From Polynucleobacter sp. TSB-Sco08W16 (GTDB lineage: Bacteria; Pseudomonadota; Gammaproteobacteria; Burkholderiales; Burkholderiaceae), in contig NZ_CP061291.1 of assembly GCF_018687455.1 (NCBI RefSeq), positions 1,736,001 through 1,800,000 of the forward strand: a stretch of DNA of 64,000 bases, written 5' to 3'. The position numbers and the translations under genes were made by a program. Of the stretch, positions 8,141 through 16,761 are shown one piece after another (the first letter of the stretch is position 1; each line of letters starts with the position of its first letter). A model generated the notes under the pieces. That model saw only the letters and a program-made list of their open reading frames with translations, was not told the origin of the DNA and ran no database searches.

Positions 8141-9298
8141 TTACTGGCCGCCGTGTGCGGTAATAATTTCTTGGGTTTGAATCACTTCGCCCGTTTTATT
8201 ACCCCATGAATTACGGGTATAGGTAATGACTGCAGCGATATCGCCATCAGAAAGCACCCCACCCCATTTCGGCATTGCGTTTTTACCGTTAAGCAAAATA
8301 TTGAACTGGCCTGCTTTAGGACCATTCACGACTTTGCTGCCATCCAACGCTGGGAACGCACCCGCACCTTTACCATTAGGTTGGTGGCATGCCGCACAGT
8401 TCGCTGCATAGACTTTTGCACCGCGCTCTTTTTGCTCATCCAAGGTATAAATCTTTGAAGGATCATCAGAGGATGCAGACATTTCTTTCTTCTTCTCTGC
8501 AACCCAGGCGCTGTAATCTTCCTGTGAAACGACTTTGACAACAATCGGCATGAAGGCGTGCTCAGCACCGCACAACTCAGAACACTGACCGCGGAATGTA
8601 CCAATCGTTTCAGCCTTAAACCAAGTATCGCGAACAAAGCCCGGAATCGCATCTTGCTTTACGCCAAACGCTGGAATGGTCCAAGAGTGGATTACGTCAT
8701 TTGCAGTGGTAATCAAACGGATCTTTTTGCCAACTGGTACAACGAGTTCGTTATCAACTTCCATGAGGTAAGTTGGGGACTTAGGCTCTAAATTATTTAC
8801 TTGTGTGCGTGGTGTAGAGAGTGTAGATAAGAAGCTAATACCTTCGCCCTCACCTTTAATGTAGTCATAGCCCCACTTCCACTGATAACCAGTAGTCTTA
8901 ATAGTGATGTCAGAGTTGGTGGTGTCTTTCATTGCCACAACAGTTTTAGTTGCTGGCAATGCCATGCCGATCACGATGAGCAATGGAACTACGGTCCAAA
9001 CAATTTCAACCAAAGTGCTCTCATGGAATGAGGCTGATTTATGGCCAAGTGATTTGCGGTGCTTCAAAATTGAGTAGAACATTACGCCAAAAACGCCTAC
9101 AAAAATCAATGCGCAAATGCCCAACATCATCCAATGCAACCAGTGGATTTCTTGCATGATTTTGGTTGCAGGAGCAGCAAAATTCAGCTGATTTACAGCT
9201 GGGCCGCCAGGCATATTCTCGGCTGCGTGTGCAAAAGCAGTGCCGAAGGCTGCTACTAAATAGAGCGAAGCCCTAGTGACTTTTCCAAATAAATTCAT
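8141..9298 (-). CDS. ctaC: Cytochrome c oxidase subunit II with fused cytochrome c domain
   Basis: Carries the CuA electron-entry site of the aa3 oxidase. The 385-residue protein has a signal peptide (cleavage after AFAHA), two transmembrane helices, a cupredoxin domain with the CuA motif GQCSELCGAEHAFM near residue 245, and a C-terminal cytochrome c domain with heme motif CAACH near residue 310. This makes it a caa3-style fused subunit II. It is the promoter-proximal gene of the operon; about 180 bp of gene-free sequence lie upstream. Confidence 0.95.
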   Translation of the reverse strand: MNLFGKVTRASLYLVAAFGTAFAHAAENMPGGPAVNQLNFAAPATKIMQEIHWLHWMMLGICALIFVGVFGVMFYSILKHRKSLGHKSASFHESTLVEIVWTVVPLLIVIGMALPATKTVVAMKDTTNSDITIKTTGYQWKWGYDYIKGEGEGISFLSTLSTPRTQVNNLEPKSPTYLMEVDNELVVPVGKKIRLITTANDVIHSWTIPAFGVKQDAIPGFVRDTWFKAETIGTFRGQCSELCGAEHAFMPIVVKVVSQEDYSAWVAEKKKEMSASSDDPSKIYTLDEQKERGAKVYAANCAACHQPNGKGAGAFPALDGSKVVNGPKAGQFNILLNGKNAMPKWGGVLSDGDIAAVITYTRNSWGNKTGEVIQTQEIITAHGGQ

Positions 9299-9478
9299 CT
9301 TATTCTCTGTTTATTGTCGTGAGCAAAGCAGCAAAAAGCGCCACAAAATGCCCAAAATGCGGTCTCAAGCCAATACATCCAGCGGTGATTATAGGGTTAA
9401 TTAGGCACAACAACAAACTGGGATAACGCAGTCTCATCCAATCTTTGCCGTGGTTTAAATGATAGTAAGTACTTACAC

Positions 9479-10279
9479 TTAAGCAGGATCTGACCTAGTC
9501 TTGCGTCCAATTTGATTTGGATCGATATATGCAACATGGTCCTTGGTCTTCGCAAGGTGCTTTCCAATTGCCCAAGCATGGCCATAAACCACCTCTAAGG
9601 TGATTTTTTGGGGCAAATTTGTAATTTCATTGCTGCTTGTAGTCGCGATATTTGCCAATTTCAGCGCCTGAATATCGGCCATTAAAAGTGCTGGCTTCTC
9701 ATAATCCAGAGTCAAATATTCCATATCCATCACAGGATCTGAAAAACGCTCTGTTACCAGGGCATCACCCATATCGTGCATGTCCCAAGGGCTTAATAAA
9801 TTTTTCAACTGAATTGTTGAAATCTGAAGGTCACGTAGCTCTTTACCCGTATCTGGCCCCAAGTAGCTAAATGCAATCAGACCGCCCTCACGAAGGACGC
9901 GCCGACACTCCTGCAAGAAATGCTTTGGATCTGCCAAATCCTGCAATAAGAGAACGCTCAATACCAAATCAACTGAATTGTCAGGAAGATTAAATCTACC
10001 GGCCTGCAAATAACCCTGCAAAGTATTCGTTTTAACCGAACGAAATATCGAACGCCAATTAGCGATTGCTTTTCTACGCCATATCTGAAAACAGGATGCA
10101 CCCTCCTCGGTAACGCTATGAATGCAGGCATTAGGAAAACGCTTTGCAAGAATTGCGAGATGCTCCCCAGGAAAATCGGGAACTACCAAAACATCCTTAG
10201 CTATTAATTTGACGATATCGAGTTTTTGCAACATACGAGTTGCAATTTCATCCTGTAACCATCTGATCGGCTGGGTCAT
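9479..10279 (-). CDS. SAM-methyltransferase-fold protein, BioC-like, with degenerate motif I
   Basis: The 266-residue protein has the class I methyltransferase layout: DNSVDLVLSVLLLQDL as motif II-like, FLQECRRVLREGGLIAFSYLGPDT as motif III, and a BioC-like C-terminal half (DMHDMGDALVTERF). The glycine-rich SAM loop expected near residue 30 is replaced by VLVVPDFPGEHLA, which lacks GxGxG. It may therefore not bind SAM in the usual way. It diverges from comF with 23 bp between starts. Such BioC-like genes beside comF are common in Burkholderiales and are not part of a biotin operon here. The function is uncertain. Confidence 0.7.
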   Translation of the reverse strand: MTQPIRWLQDEIATRMLQKLDIVKLIAKDVLVVPDFPGEHLAILAKRFPNACIHSVTEEGASCFQIWRRKAIANWRSIFRSVKTNTLQGYLQAGRFNLPDNSVDLVLSVLLLQDLADPKHFLQECRRVLREGGLIAFSYLGPDTGKELRDLQISTIQLKNLLSPWDMHDMGDALVTERFSDPVMDMEYLTLDYEKPALLMADIQALKLANIATTSSNEITNLPQKITLEVVYGHAWAIGKHLAKTKDHVAYIDPNQIGRKTRSDPA

Positions 10280-10302
10280 TGGCTCAGTATACTCAGCGCC
10301 CC

Positions 10303-11046
10303 ATGCGATTTCTAGAGAAAACTGTTCAGTCTATTAGCGAGCAAATCTTACCTACCGCTTGCATTTCTTGCCAGCAGTTTCAAACAGAAACTATTTGCAA
10401 TGCTTGCCTGGAAAACCTACATTGGAATAGCCTCATTAACTATGAATGCTGTTTCCAATGCGGAATTCCACTTCAGAGTTCAGAGCTACCCAGCAAACGC
10501 TGCGATCATTGCACCAAGAGCGAGCCATTTTTTGATAAGACATATTGCCTTGATCGATACGATGGTATTTTGCAAGACGCATTGCATCAACTGAAATACC
10601 AAAAGCGCATTGCATGTGCGCATGGGCTTGCACGAGCCTGGAATAAGGTCATCGCGAATCCATTAGATTTCAATGAAGTAGGCTACCTGATCCCCGTGCC
10701 ACTCAGTCAAGAAAAGTTACATGCCCGCGGCTTTAATCAAAGTTGGGAATTAGCGAGAAGGATTGATTGTGCCCCCATTCAAAAACTCCCGCGGCTCTTA
10801 AAGCGCCATCATCATGCCGAACATCAGGTTGGTAGCACCATCACCGCACGACAAGATGCCGTCAGAGAAATGTTTTATATTGATGACCGATACATAGGCC
10901 TTATGAAGAATAAAACAGTCATAGTGTTCGACGATGTGATGACGACTGGTGCGACACTCAATGAAATTGCGCGTATTCTCAAAGAATCAGGTGTATCGCT
11001 CGTCATTAACTGGGTCTTACTTAGAACAACCAGGCCACCTCAATAA
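10303..11046 (+). CDS. comF: ComF family phosphoribosyltransferase-like protein
   Basis: ComF-type protein linked to DNA uptake in competent bacteria; cytoplasmic. The 247-residue product begins with an N-terminal zinc-binding segment with four or more Cys (CISCQQFQ..ICNAC, CFQCG, CDHC). The double-zipper PRTase domain follows, with PVPLSQEKLHARGFNQS and the PRPP-binding loop VIVFDDVMTTGATLNE near residue 205. The first ATG in frame was chosen; an upstream TTG would add eight residues. It probably shares a transcript with trmL, 14 bp downstream. Confidence 0.85.
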   Translation: MRFLEKTVQSISEQILPTACISCQQFQTETICNACLENLHWNSLINYECCFQCGIPLQSSELPSKRCDHCTKSEPFFDKTYCLDRYDGILQDALHQLKYQKRIACAHGLARAWNKVIANPLDFNEVGYLIPVPLSQEKLHARGFNQSWELARRIDCAPIQKLPRLLKRHHHAEHQVGSTITARQDAVREMFYIDDRYIGLMKNKTVIVFDDVMTTGATLNEIARILKESGVSLVINWVLLRTTRPPQ

Positions 11047-11060
11047 GTTGGAAATGCAGC

Positions 11061-11531
11061 ATGTTTAATATTGTTTTATTTGAACCAGAAATTCCCCCAA
11101 ATACAGGCAACATCATTCGCTTGTGTGCAAACACGGGAGCAAAACTACACCTCATTGAACCTCTAGGCTTTCCAATGGAGGATGCTAAATTACGTCGCGC
11201 CGGATTGGACTATCACGAATTTGCAAGCATCCAAGTTCACGCTAATTGGTCAGAGTTCCTAAAAAATGAGCTGCCTGATGCACAACATCTTTTTGCCTTA
11301 ACTACAAAGGGTAGCGGTAAGTTTCATGAAGGCACATACACGCCAAATGATTATTTTATTTTTGGCTCAGAAACTAAAGGCATCACAGAGGAAGTACGCA
11401 GCTCGATTCCAAGGGAAAATCAAATGCGCTTAGCCATGCAAGACAACAGTCGAAGTCTGAACTTATCAAATACAGTGGCTATTGTGGTCTATGAAGCATG
11501 GCGCCAGAATGGATTGCTTGGCGGCAAGTAA
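11061..11531 (+). CDS. trmL: tRNA (cytidine(34)-2'-O)-methyltransferase TrmL
   Basis: SPOUT-class enzyme that 2'-O-methylates the wobble nucleotide of certain tRNA-Leu species. The 156-residue protein starts with the family signature FEPEIPPNTGNIIRLCANTG. It contains FGSETKGI and the C-terminal trefoil-knot motif MRLAMQDNSRSLNLSNTVAIVVYEA (SLNLSN core). Length and motifs match TrmL rather than the longer TrmH. It follows comF on the same strand. Confidence 0.93.
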   Translation: MFNIVLFEPEIPPNTGNIIRLCANTGAKLHLIEPLGFPMEDAKLRRAGLDYHEFASIQVHANWSEFLKNELPDAQHLFALTTKGSGKFHEGTYTPNDYFIFGSETKGITEEVRSSIPRENQMRLAMQDNSRSLNLSNTVAIVVYEAWRQNGLLGGK

Positions 11532-11548
11532 AAGCCAAAGTTTTACTC

Positions 11549-12571
11549 TTAAGCTTCGATCTTTGGATCGCGCCCCATCAGTTTCTTTAAGCCCTCTTTG
11601 GGGGTTAGCTTGCCTGCAAGTACCTCACCCATCATTGCAGTGATTGGCATTTCTACATTCAAGCGCTTAGCGAGATCACCCACAGCAGCGGCACATAAGA
11701 CACCCTCTGCTACATGGCCGAGGCTAGCTAAGATTTGATCCAAAGACTTTCCTGCAGCCAATTCGAGACCAACACGTCGATTGCGAGAAAGATCTCCGGT
11801 CGCCGTCAGAATCAAATCCCCGGCTCCAGTCAGGCCCATACACGTTTCAGATTTACCACCTGCCGCTTTAACTAGGCGCATCATTTCAGCAAGGCCGCGT
11901 GTTAACACTGCAGCGCGAGCATTTAAGCCTAAATTTAGTCCATCGCCAATTCCTGCAGCAATCGCTAAAACGTTCTTAACTGCACCACCTAATTCAACAC
12001 CAATCAAATCATCGTTTGAGTAAACGCGCATATTGCCATGATGAAACGCAGTCTGAACAATTTCGCAAAGGTGCGGTGAGGTGCTAGCAATAGTCAATGC
12101 ACACGGCATTCCTGCGCCAACCTCATGCGCAAAACTAGGGCCTGATAAAGTGCCATAAGCATGTTTTAAACCATGACTATGTAACTTATCCTCACGCTCA
12201 ACTACTTGATGCGGCAATAGAGCGGTTGTTGGCTCAAGGCCTTTGCATAGCCAGATAATATTCAAAGGCTGATCAGCAACCTTCAGTACATTAGCAATCG
12301 TTTCTGAGAGCCCAGACATTGGTGTTGCAATCACGAGAAGATCATCTGCCTGTAATTTCTTAATTGCAGCAGTAAAGTCAGACTCTAACTGTAATCCTTT
12401 AGGTAAGGAGATGCCTGGCAGATAAGCTTGATTCTCACCGCTACTACCAATAGCCTGCAGTTGCTCCGAACTGCGAGACCACAAACAAACATCTTCTTCA
12501 CGCAGTTGACGTGCTGCTTGAGAGGCCATTGCGGTCCCCCAGGCACCAGCACCAAGCAGGGTCACTTTCAT
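11549..12571 (-). CDS. gpsA: Glycerol-3-phosphate dehydrogenase [NAD(P)+]
   Basis: Reduces dihydroxyacetone phosphate to sn-glycerol 3-phosphate for phospholipid synthesis. The 340-residue protein has the N-terminal Rossmann motif VTLLGAGAWGTAMA, the catalytic region GVELGGAVKNVLAIAAGIGDG (Lys near residue 190) and the C-terminal GLTGAGDLILTATGDLSRNRRVG signature region. It is downstream of secB in a minus-strand run (rhodanese, grxC, secB, gpsA), an arrangement known in Burkholderiaceae. Confidence 0.96.
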   Translation of the reverse strand: MKVTLLGAGAWGTAMASQAARQLREEDVCLWSRSSEQLQAIGSSGENQAYLPGISLPKGLQLESDFTAAIKKLQADDLLVIATPMSGLSETIANVLKVADQPLNIIWLCKGLEPTTALLPHQVVEREDKLHSHGLKHAYGTLSGPSFAHEVGAGMPCALTIASTSPHLCEIVQTAFHHGNMRVYSNDDLIGVELGGAVKNVLAIAAGIGDGLNLGLNARAAVLTRGLAEMMRLVKAAGGKSETCMGLTGAGDLILTATGDLSRNRRVGLELAAGKSLDQILASLGHVAEGVLCAAAVGDLAKRLNVEMPITAMMGEVLAGKLTPKEGLKKLMGRDPKIEA

Positions 12572-12595
12572 AATATGTGACCTCGCTGATGGTGC

Positions 12596-13120
12596 TTAAT
12601 TTGGAAGAATAATTTTGCTTTCATCTGCAGCATCGCCAGCATTGTTGCCAGCAGATTTTTGTGCCTCTAACAAACGGTGCTCATACATTCCATGAAAATT
12701 AATTTCATTTAAATGGATGGGCTGAAAGCCAGCACGGCTAATGACATCAGCCATATTTGAGCGCAAGTATGGATACAGAATAGTTGGGCATGTAATACCC
12801 AACATTGGATCAACTTGTTCAGCAGGAATATTGTTAAATTCAAAAATACCGGCTTGATTAGCCTCAACCAAGAAAAGCACTTTTCCTTCTACACGCGCAG
12901 TCATGGTTGAGCTTAAGGCAACCTCAAAGAGTTCGTCGCTAATACGCTTAACTGCAACGTCAACTTCAATCTGGACTTGTGGCTCAGCTACTACCAAAAA
13001 AATCTCAGGGGAATTAGGCTGCTCTAAGGACAAGTCCTTTAAGTAGATACGCTGAATGCGAAATGAAGGGTCTTTGGACTCAGTATTTGCTGCGCTAGGT
13101 GCAGAAGATTGTTCAGTCAT
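12596..13120 (-). CDS. secB: Protein-export chaperone SecB
   Basis: Homotetrameric cytosolic chaperone that keeps preproteins unfolded for SecA. The 174-residue protein shows the family features FRIQRIYLKDLSLEQPNSPE near the start, the CPTILYPYLRS segment and the end of the core domain with PIHLNEINFHGMYEHR (INF core). A charged tail follows. The gene order grxC-secB-gpsA is typical. Confidence 0.96.
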   Translation of the reverse strand: MTEQSSAPSAANTESKDPSFRIQRIYLKDLSLEQPNSPEIFLVVAEPQVQIEVDVAVKRISDELFEVALSSTMTARVEGKVLFLVEANQAGIFEFNNIPAEQVDPMLGITCPTILYPYLRSNMADVISRAGFQPIHLNEINFHGMYEHRLLEAQKSAGNNAGDAADESKIILPN

Positions 13121-13149
13121 TGCAAACTTTCTTTTATGTTTTTAATCTA

Positions 13150-13404
13150 TCAAACTAGTAGAGGATCCAGCTTGCCAGCTCGGTCCAAGGCAACCAAATC
13201 ATCGTAGCCACCAACGTGGGTTTCACCAATATAAATTTGCGGAACGGTGCGACGACCAGTTCTTGTCATCATGATTTCGCGCTGGGCTGGATCACGATCA
13301 ATCAAAATCTTTTCTAAATGATTGACGCCTTTTTTCTGGAGCAACTTCTCTGCCATTACGCAGTATGGACAAACTTGAGTGCTGTACATTGTTACTTGAG
13401 GCAT
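13150..13404 (-). CDS. grxC: Glutaredoxin 3
   Basis: Small glutathione-dependent thiol oxidoreductase of 84 residues. The redox motif CPYC is at residues 12-15 (STQVCPYCVMAE), with TVPQIYIGETHVGGYDDL supplying the cis-Pro glutathione site and the GG-D motif. It lies between the rhodanese gene and secB, 10 and 29 bp apart, so it is probably cotranscribed. Confidence 0.95.
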   Translation of the reverse strand: MPQVTMYSTQVCPYCVMAEKLLQKKGVNHLEKILIDRDPAQREIMMTRTGRRTVPQIYIGETHVGGYDDLVALDRAGKLDPLLV

Positions 13405-13414
13405 TTCACTTCTC

Positions 13415-13831
13415 CTACTTCACCAATGGAAGAGCGGCGACTCTCCAAGCCTGAACTCCGCCCTCTAAAACACCAACTTCTTCAAAGCCCAGTTTTTTGA
13501 CTTCAGCCAAGGCCTTGCGCGAAAGGGATCCGGTATCGCATACCAAAACTAGTGGGCGCTTACGATCCAACTTTAGAGCCTCAATTGCTGCGGCCACGCC
13601 AGCACCACTAGCCAACTTTGCTCCTGGCAAATGGCCTGCCTTGTAAGCATCTTCTGCGCGAAGGTCTAAAACATGGGCTTTACGGCGGTTAATCCAGATA
13701 GTTGCCTCGGTAGGAGACAGCCCCTTCCCGCTAATAAGCGTAGATAATGTGGGGAGGAAGAGCGCTACGCCTGAAACAACCAAAAGGGCGATAAGCGCTA
13801 AATTATCAATTTGCGTGAGAAAGTTCATCAC
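13415..13831 (-). CDS. Membrane-anchored rhodanese-like protein
   Basis: A 138-residue protein with an N-terminal transmembrane helix (about residues 10-30) and a single rhodanese domain: VLDLRAEDAYKAGHLPGAKLA and the active-site loop LVCDTGSLSRKA with catalytic Cys. It may handle sulfane sulfur at the inner face of the membrane; the substrate is unknown. It is the first gene of the run to grxC, secB and gpsA and diverges from gpmA by 19 bp. Confidence 0.9.
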   Translation of the reverse strand: MMNFLTQIDNLALIALLVVSGVALFLPTLSTLISGKGLSPTEATIWINRRKAHVLDLRAEDAYKAGHLPGAKLASGAGVAAAIEALKLDRKRPLVLVCDTGSLSRKALAEVKKLGFEEVGVLEGGVQAWRVAALPLVK

Positions 13832-13850
13832 CGGATTATAGAATGGCTCT

Positions 13851-14540
13851 ATGAAACAACTTGTCCTTATTCGTCATGGCGAATCCGCCTGGAACCTTGA
13901 AAACCGCTTTACTGGCTGGGCGGATGTCGACTTAACCCCTAAAGGTGCAGAACAAGCGCTCGCAGCTGGTGAAAGCCTTCGAAAAGCAGGCTATGAATTT
14001 GATGTGGCCTACACCTCCGTTCTACGAAGGGCTATTAAGACCCTTTGGCACGTTCAAGACGCCATGGATCTCATGTGGATTCCGGTTGTTCATAGCTGGA
14101 GATTAAATGAACGTCATTACGGTGCGCTCACTGGCCTAAATAAAGCGGAGACCGCTACCAAATATGGCGATGAACAAGTTCACATTTGGCGTCGCTCATA
14201 TGATGTGCGCCCGCCCCTGTTGGAAACCCATGATGAGCGCAATCCTCAAAATGACAAACGCTACGCAAAATTAAGCGCGGCTGACATTCCCCTTGGTGAG
14301 TGCCTTAAGGACAATGTTGAACGAGTTCTTCCTCTTTGGAATGAATCTATCGCTCCTACACTCAAAGCAAACAAACGCGTATTGCTAGTAGCGCATGGAA
14401 ATAGTATTCGCTCCTTAATTAAGTATTTGGATCAAATGTCCGACGAAGCCATTATGGAAGTCAATGTTCCTAATGGCGTCCCGCTTGTATACGAGCTAGA
14501 CGATAACCTGAAGCCAATTCAACATTTCTATTTGGACTAA
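13851..14540 (+). CDS. gpmA: 2,3-bisphosphoglycerate-dependent phosphoglycerate mutase
   Basis: Glycolytic enzyme interconverting 3- and 2-phosphoglycerate. The 229 residues are standard. The phosphohistidine motif LIRHGESAWN is at residues 6-15 (His9), and the rest follows the family with FTGWADVDLT, RHYGALTGLNK and the second His in LVAHGNSIRSL. It probably forms a short plus-strand operon with ctpA, 9 bp downstream, and the moeB-like gene. Confidence 0.96.
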   Translation: MKQLVLIRHGESAWNLENRFTGWADVDLTPKGAEQALAAGESLRKAGYEFDVAYTSVLRRAIKTLWHVQDAMDLMWIPVVHSWRLNERHYGALTGLNKAETATKYGDEQVHIWRRSYDVRPPLLETHDERNPQNDKRYAKLSAADIPLGECLKDNVERVLPLWNESIAPTLKANKRVLLVAHGNSIRSLIKYLDQMSDEAIMEVNVPNGVPLVYELDDNLKPIQHFYLD

Positions 14541-14549
14541 AACAAAAAC

Positions 14550-15983
14550 ATGCGTCAATTTTTGAAGAACTTTGCTCTTATTGCAATTGGCCTCATTGCT
14601 GGTGTAGCCGCCACTATTCAGCTTTCAGCGACCGCCCAACAAGGCACGCAACTTCCCTTGGATGAACTGCGCACTCTCTCAAATGTCTTTGCTCAAATCA
14701 AGCGTGAATATGTAGAGCCGATTGAAGATAAGCAACTCTTAACTGATGCTGTCAAAGGCATGGTGAGCAGCCTTGATCCACACTCTACTTTCTTGGATAA
14801 GAAAGATTTTGCAGAGATGCAAGAGCAAACTTCTGGAAAGTTTGCCGGCCTTGGAATTGAAATCACCTCAGAAGATGGTGTCGTCAAAGTACTTAATCCG
14901 ATTGAAGATAGTCCAGCTGCACGCGCAGGTCTTCAAGCCGGTGACTTAATTACACGTCTTGACGATAAGCCCGTGCGGGGCATGTCTCTTGATAAAGCAG
15001 TGCGCACAATGCGTGGCACCCCTGGTACCAAAATTACTTTAACGGTTTACCGTAAGAGCGAAGAACGCAGCTTCCCCGTCACAATCACTCGCGCTGAAAT
15101 CAAAGTTCAATCCGTTAAGGCCAAAATTTTGGATAACGATATTGCCTGGGTTCGAATTACTAGCTTCCAGGAGCGCACCGTTCCTGACTTAGCTAAAAAA
15201 TTAACTGATTTAGCCAACCAAGACCCAAAACTCAAAGGCATCATTCTTGACCTTCGCAATAATGGTGGTGGATTGCTTCAAGGTGCAGTTGGCGTTGCAG
15301 CCGCTTTCTTACCGGCAGATGCTGTCATTGTGTCGACTAAGGGTCAAGCTCCTGACTCACAACAAGTATTTAATGCCTCACCAGCGATGTATCGTCTTAG
15401 TGAGCCCGGCGATCCTCTGGCGGGCGTTCCAGAAATCTTCAAAAAATTACCAATGGTAGTTTTAGTGAATGCCTACTCAGCATCTGCCTCAGAAATCGTT
15501 GCAGGCGCCCTGCAAGATTACAAACGCGCAACCATTATTGGTAAAACTACTTTTGGTAAAGGTTCTGTACAAACAGTACGCCCATTAACCAATGACTCTG
15601 CACTCAAGATCACCACAGCCTATTACTACACACCTAGTGGTAAATCGATTCAGGCATTCGGGATCAAGCCAGATATTCCTGTAGATCAAAATAAAGATGG
15701 CGATCCAGATGATGTGCTGATCACTCGTGAAATTGATAGTGAAAAACACTTACGCAATAAACAATCAGCAGAAGATAAGCTGATTAAGGATCGTGAACAG
15801 CGCCGCCTTGAAGAGATGCAGCGTATTGAAGAAAAGAATGCCAAGAAAACTCCTGAGGAAAAAGAGAAGGAGAAAAACAAAAAACCTACTGAACTCGGTA
15901 GTGCTGATGACTTCATGCTCTCTCAAGCCGTTGCCTTTATTAACGGTCAGCCAGTGAAGCGCTCTTCATCCAAGCTTGAGTAA
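14550..15983 (+). CDS. ctpA: C-terminal processing peptidase, S41 family
   Basis: Periplasmic serine protease that trims the C-termini of exported proteins. The 477-residue protein has an N-terminal signal or anchor helix, a PDZ domain near residues 95-175 (GLGIEITSEDGVVKV, AGLQAGDLI) and the S41 catalytic core. The Ser lies in NAYSASASEIVAGAL near residue 315 and the Lys in GKTTFGKGSVQ. A long Glu/Lys-rich segment (about residues 405-455) precedes a short C-terminal end. It is placed between gpmA and the moeB-like gene, as in other Burkholderiales. Confidence 0.93.
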   Translation: MRQFLKNFALIAIGLIAGVAATIQLSATAQQGTQLPLDELRTLSNVFAQIKREYVEPIEDKQLLTDAVKGMVSSLDPHSTFLDKKDFAEMQEQTSGKFAGLGIEITSEDGVVKVLNPIEDSPAARAGLQAGDLITRLDDKPVRGMSLDKAVRTMRGTPGTKITLTVYRKSEERSFPVTITRAEIKVQSVKAKILDNDIAWVRITSFQERTVPDLAKKLTDLANQDPKLKGIILDLRNNGGGLLQGAVGVAAAFLPADAVIVSTKGQAPDSQQVFNASPAMYRLSEPGDPLAGVPEIFKKLPMVVLVNAYSASASEIVAGALQDYKRATIIGKTTFGKGSVQTVRPLTNDSALKITTAYYYTPSGKSIQAFGIKPDIPVDQNKDGDPDDVLITREIDSEKHLRNKQSAEDKLIKDREQRRLEEMQRIEEKNAKKTPEEKEKEKNKKPTELGSADDFMLSQAVAFINGQPVKRSSSKLE

Positions 15984-16004
15984 TTTCTTTCTCTTGACCT
16001 GCAA

Positions 16005-16757
16005 ATGAATGATGCGCAGCTCCTTCGCTACTCGAGGCATTTACTGCTTGAGGATATTGATGTTGAAGGTCAAGAGAAGCTCTTAAACGCACATGTCTTA
16101 GTAGTTGGCGCCGGCGGCCTTGGCAGTGCCGCTGCCCCTTACTTAGCAGCTGCTGGGGTTGGGCACATCACCCTCCTTGATCATGATGAGGTAGATCTGA
16201 CTAACTTGCAGCGCCAAATCATGCATACCGAGGGGACTGTTGGAAAAAGTAAGGTTGCCTCTGGTAAACAATTTTTGCAGCAACTCAATCCCACGATCCA
16301 AGTTGAAACAATTCAAGCAAAGGCGACTACATCATTACTGGATGATCTATTACCCAGCGTCGATGTTGTTTTAGACTGTACTGATAACTTTCAAACTCGC
16401 CAACTAATTAACGCAAGTTGTGTCAAACATCAAAAGCCTCTCGTTTCTGGATCGGCTCTACGCTTCGATGGGCAAGCATCTGTCTTTGATCCACGGGATA
16501 CGAGCTCTCCCTGCTATGCCTGTATCTTCTCTCCCGATGAAACATTTGAGGAGATAAGCTGCGCCAGTATGGGCATCTTCTCGCCATTAGTGGGCATCAT
16601 TGGCAGTATCCAGGCAGCACAAGCGCTGCAGGTGGTGATTGGATTTGGGAAGTCTTTGGTGGGGCGTATGTTGCTATGGGATGCGCGGAATACCCAGGTG
16701 GATCAGATTCGCATCAGTCGCAACCCTGATTGCCCGGTCTGCGGCAAACCCCATTAG
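16005..16757 (+). CDS. MoeB/ThiF-type sulfur-carrier adenylyltransferase
   Basis: E1-like enzyme that adenylates the C-terminal glycine of a ubiquitin-like sulfur carrier (MoaD or ThiS). The 250 residues contain the ATP-binding motif VVGAGGLGSAAAPYLAAAGVG near residue 30, the adenylating motif NLQRQIMHTEGTVGKSKV, DCTDNF, and two zinc Cys pairs (CYAC and CPVCG). No moa or thi genes lie nearby, so MoeB and ThiF cannot be told apart. It ends 4 bp from the convergent ptsI stop. Confidence 0.9.
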   Translation: MNDAQLLRYSRHLLLEDIDVEGQEKLLNAHVLVVGAGGLGSAAAPYLAAAGVGHITLLDHDEVDLTNLQRQIMHTEGTVGKSKVASGKQFLQQLNPTIQVETIQAKATTSLLDDLLPSVDVVLDCTDNFQTRQLINASCVKHQKPLVSGSALRFDGQASVFDPRDTSSPCYACIFSPDETFEEISCASMGIFSPLVGIIGSIQAAQALQVVIGFGKSLVGRMLLWDARNTQVDQIRISRNPDCPVCGKPH

Positions 16758-16761
16758 GCTT

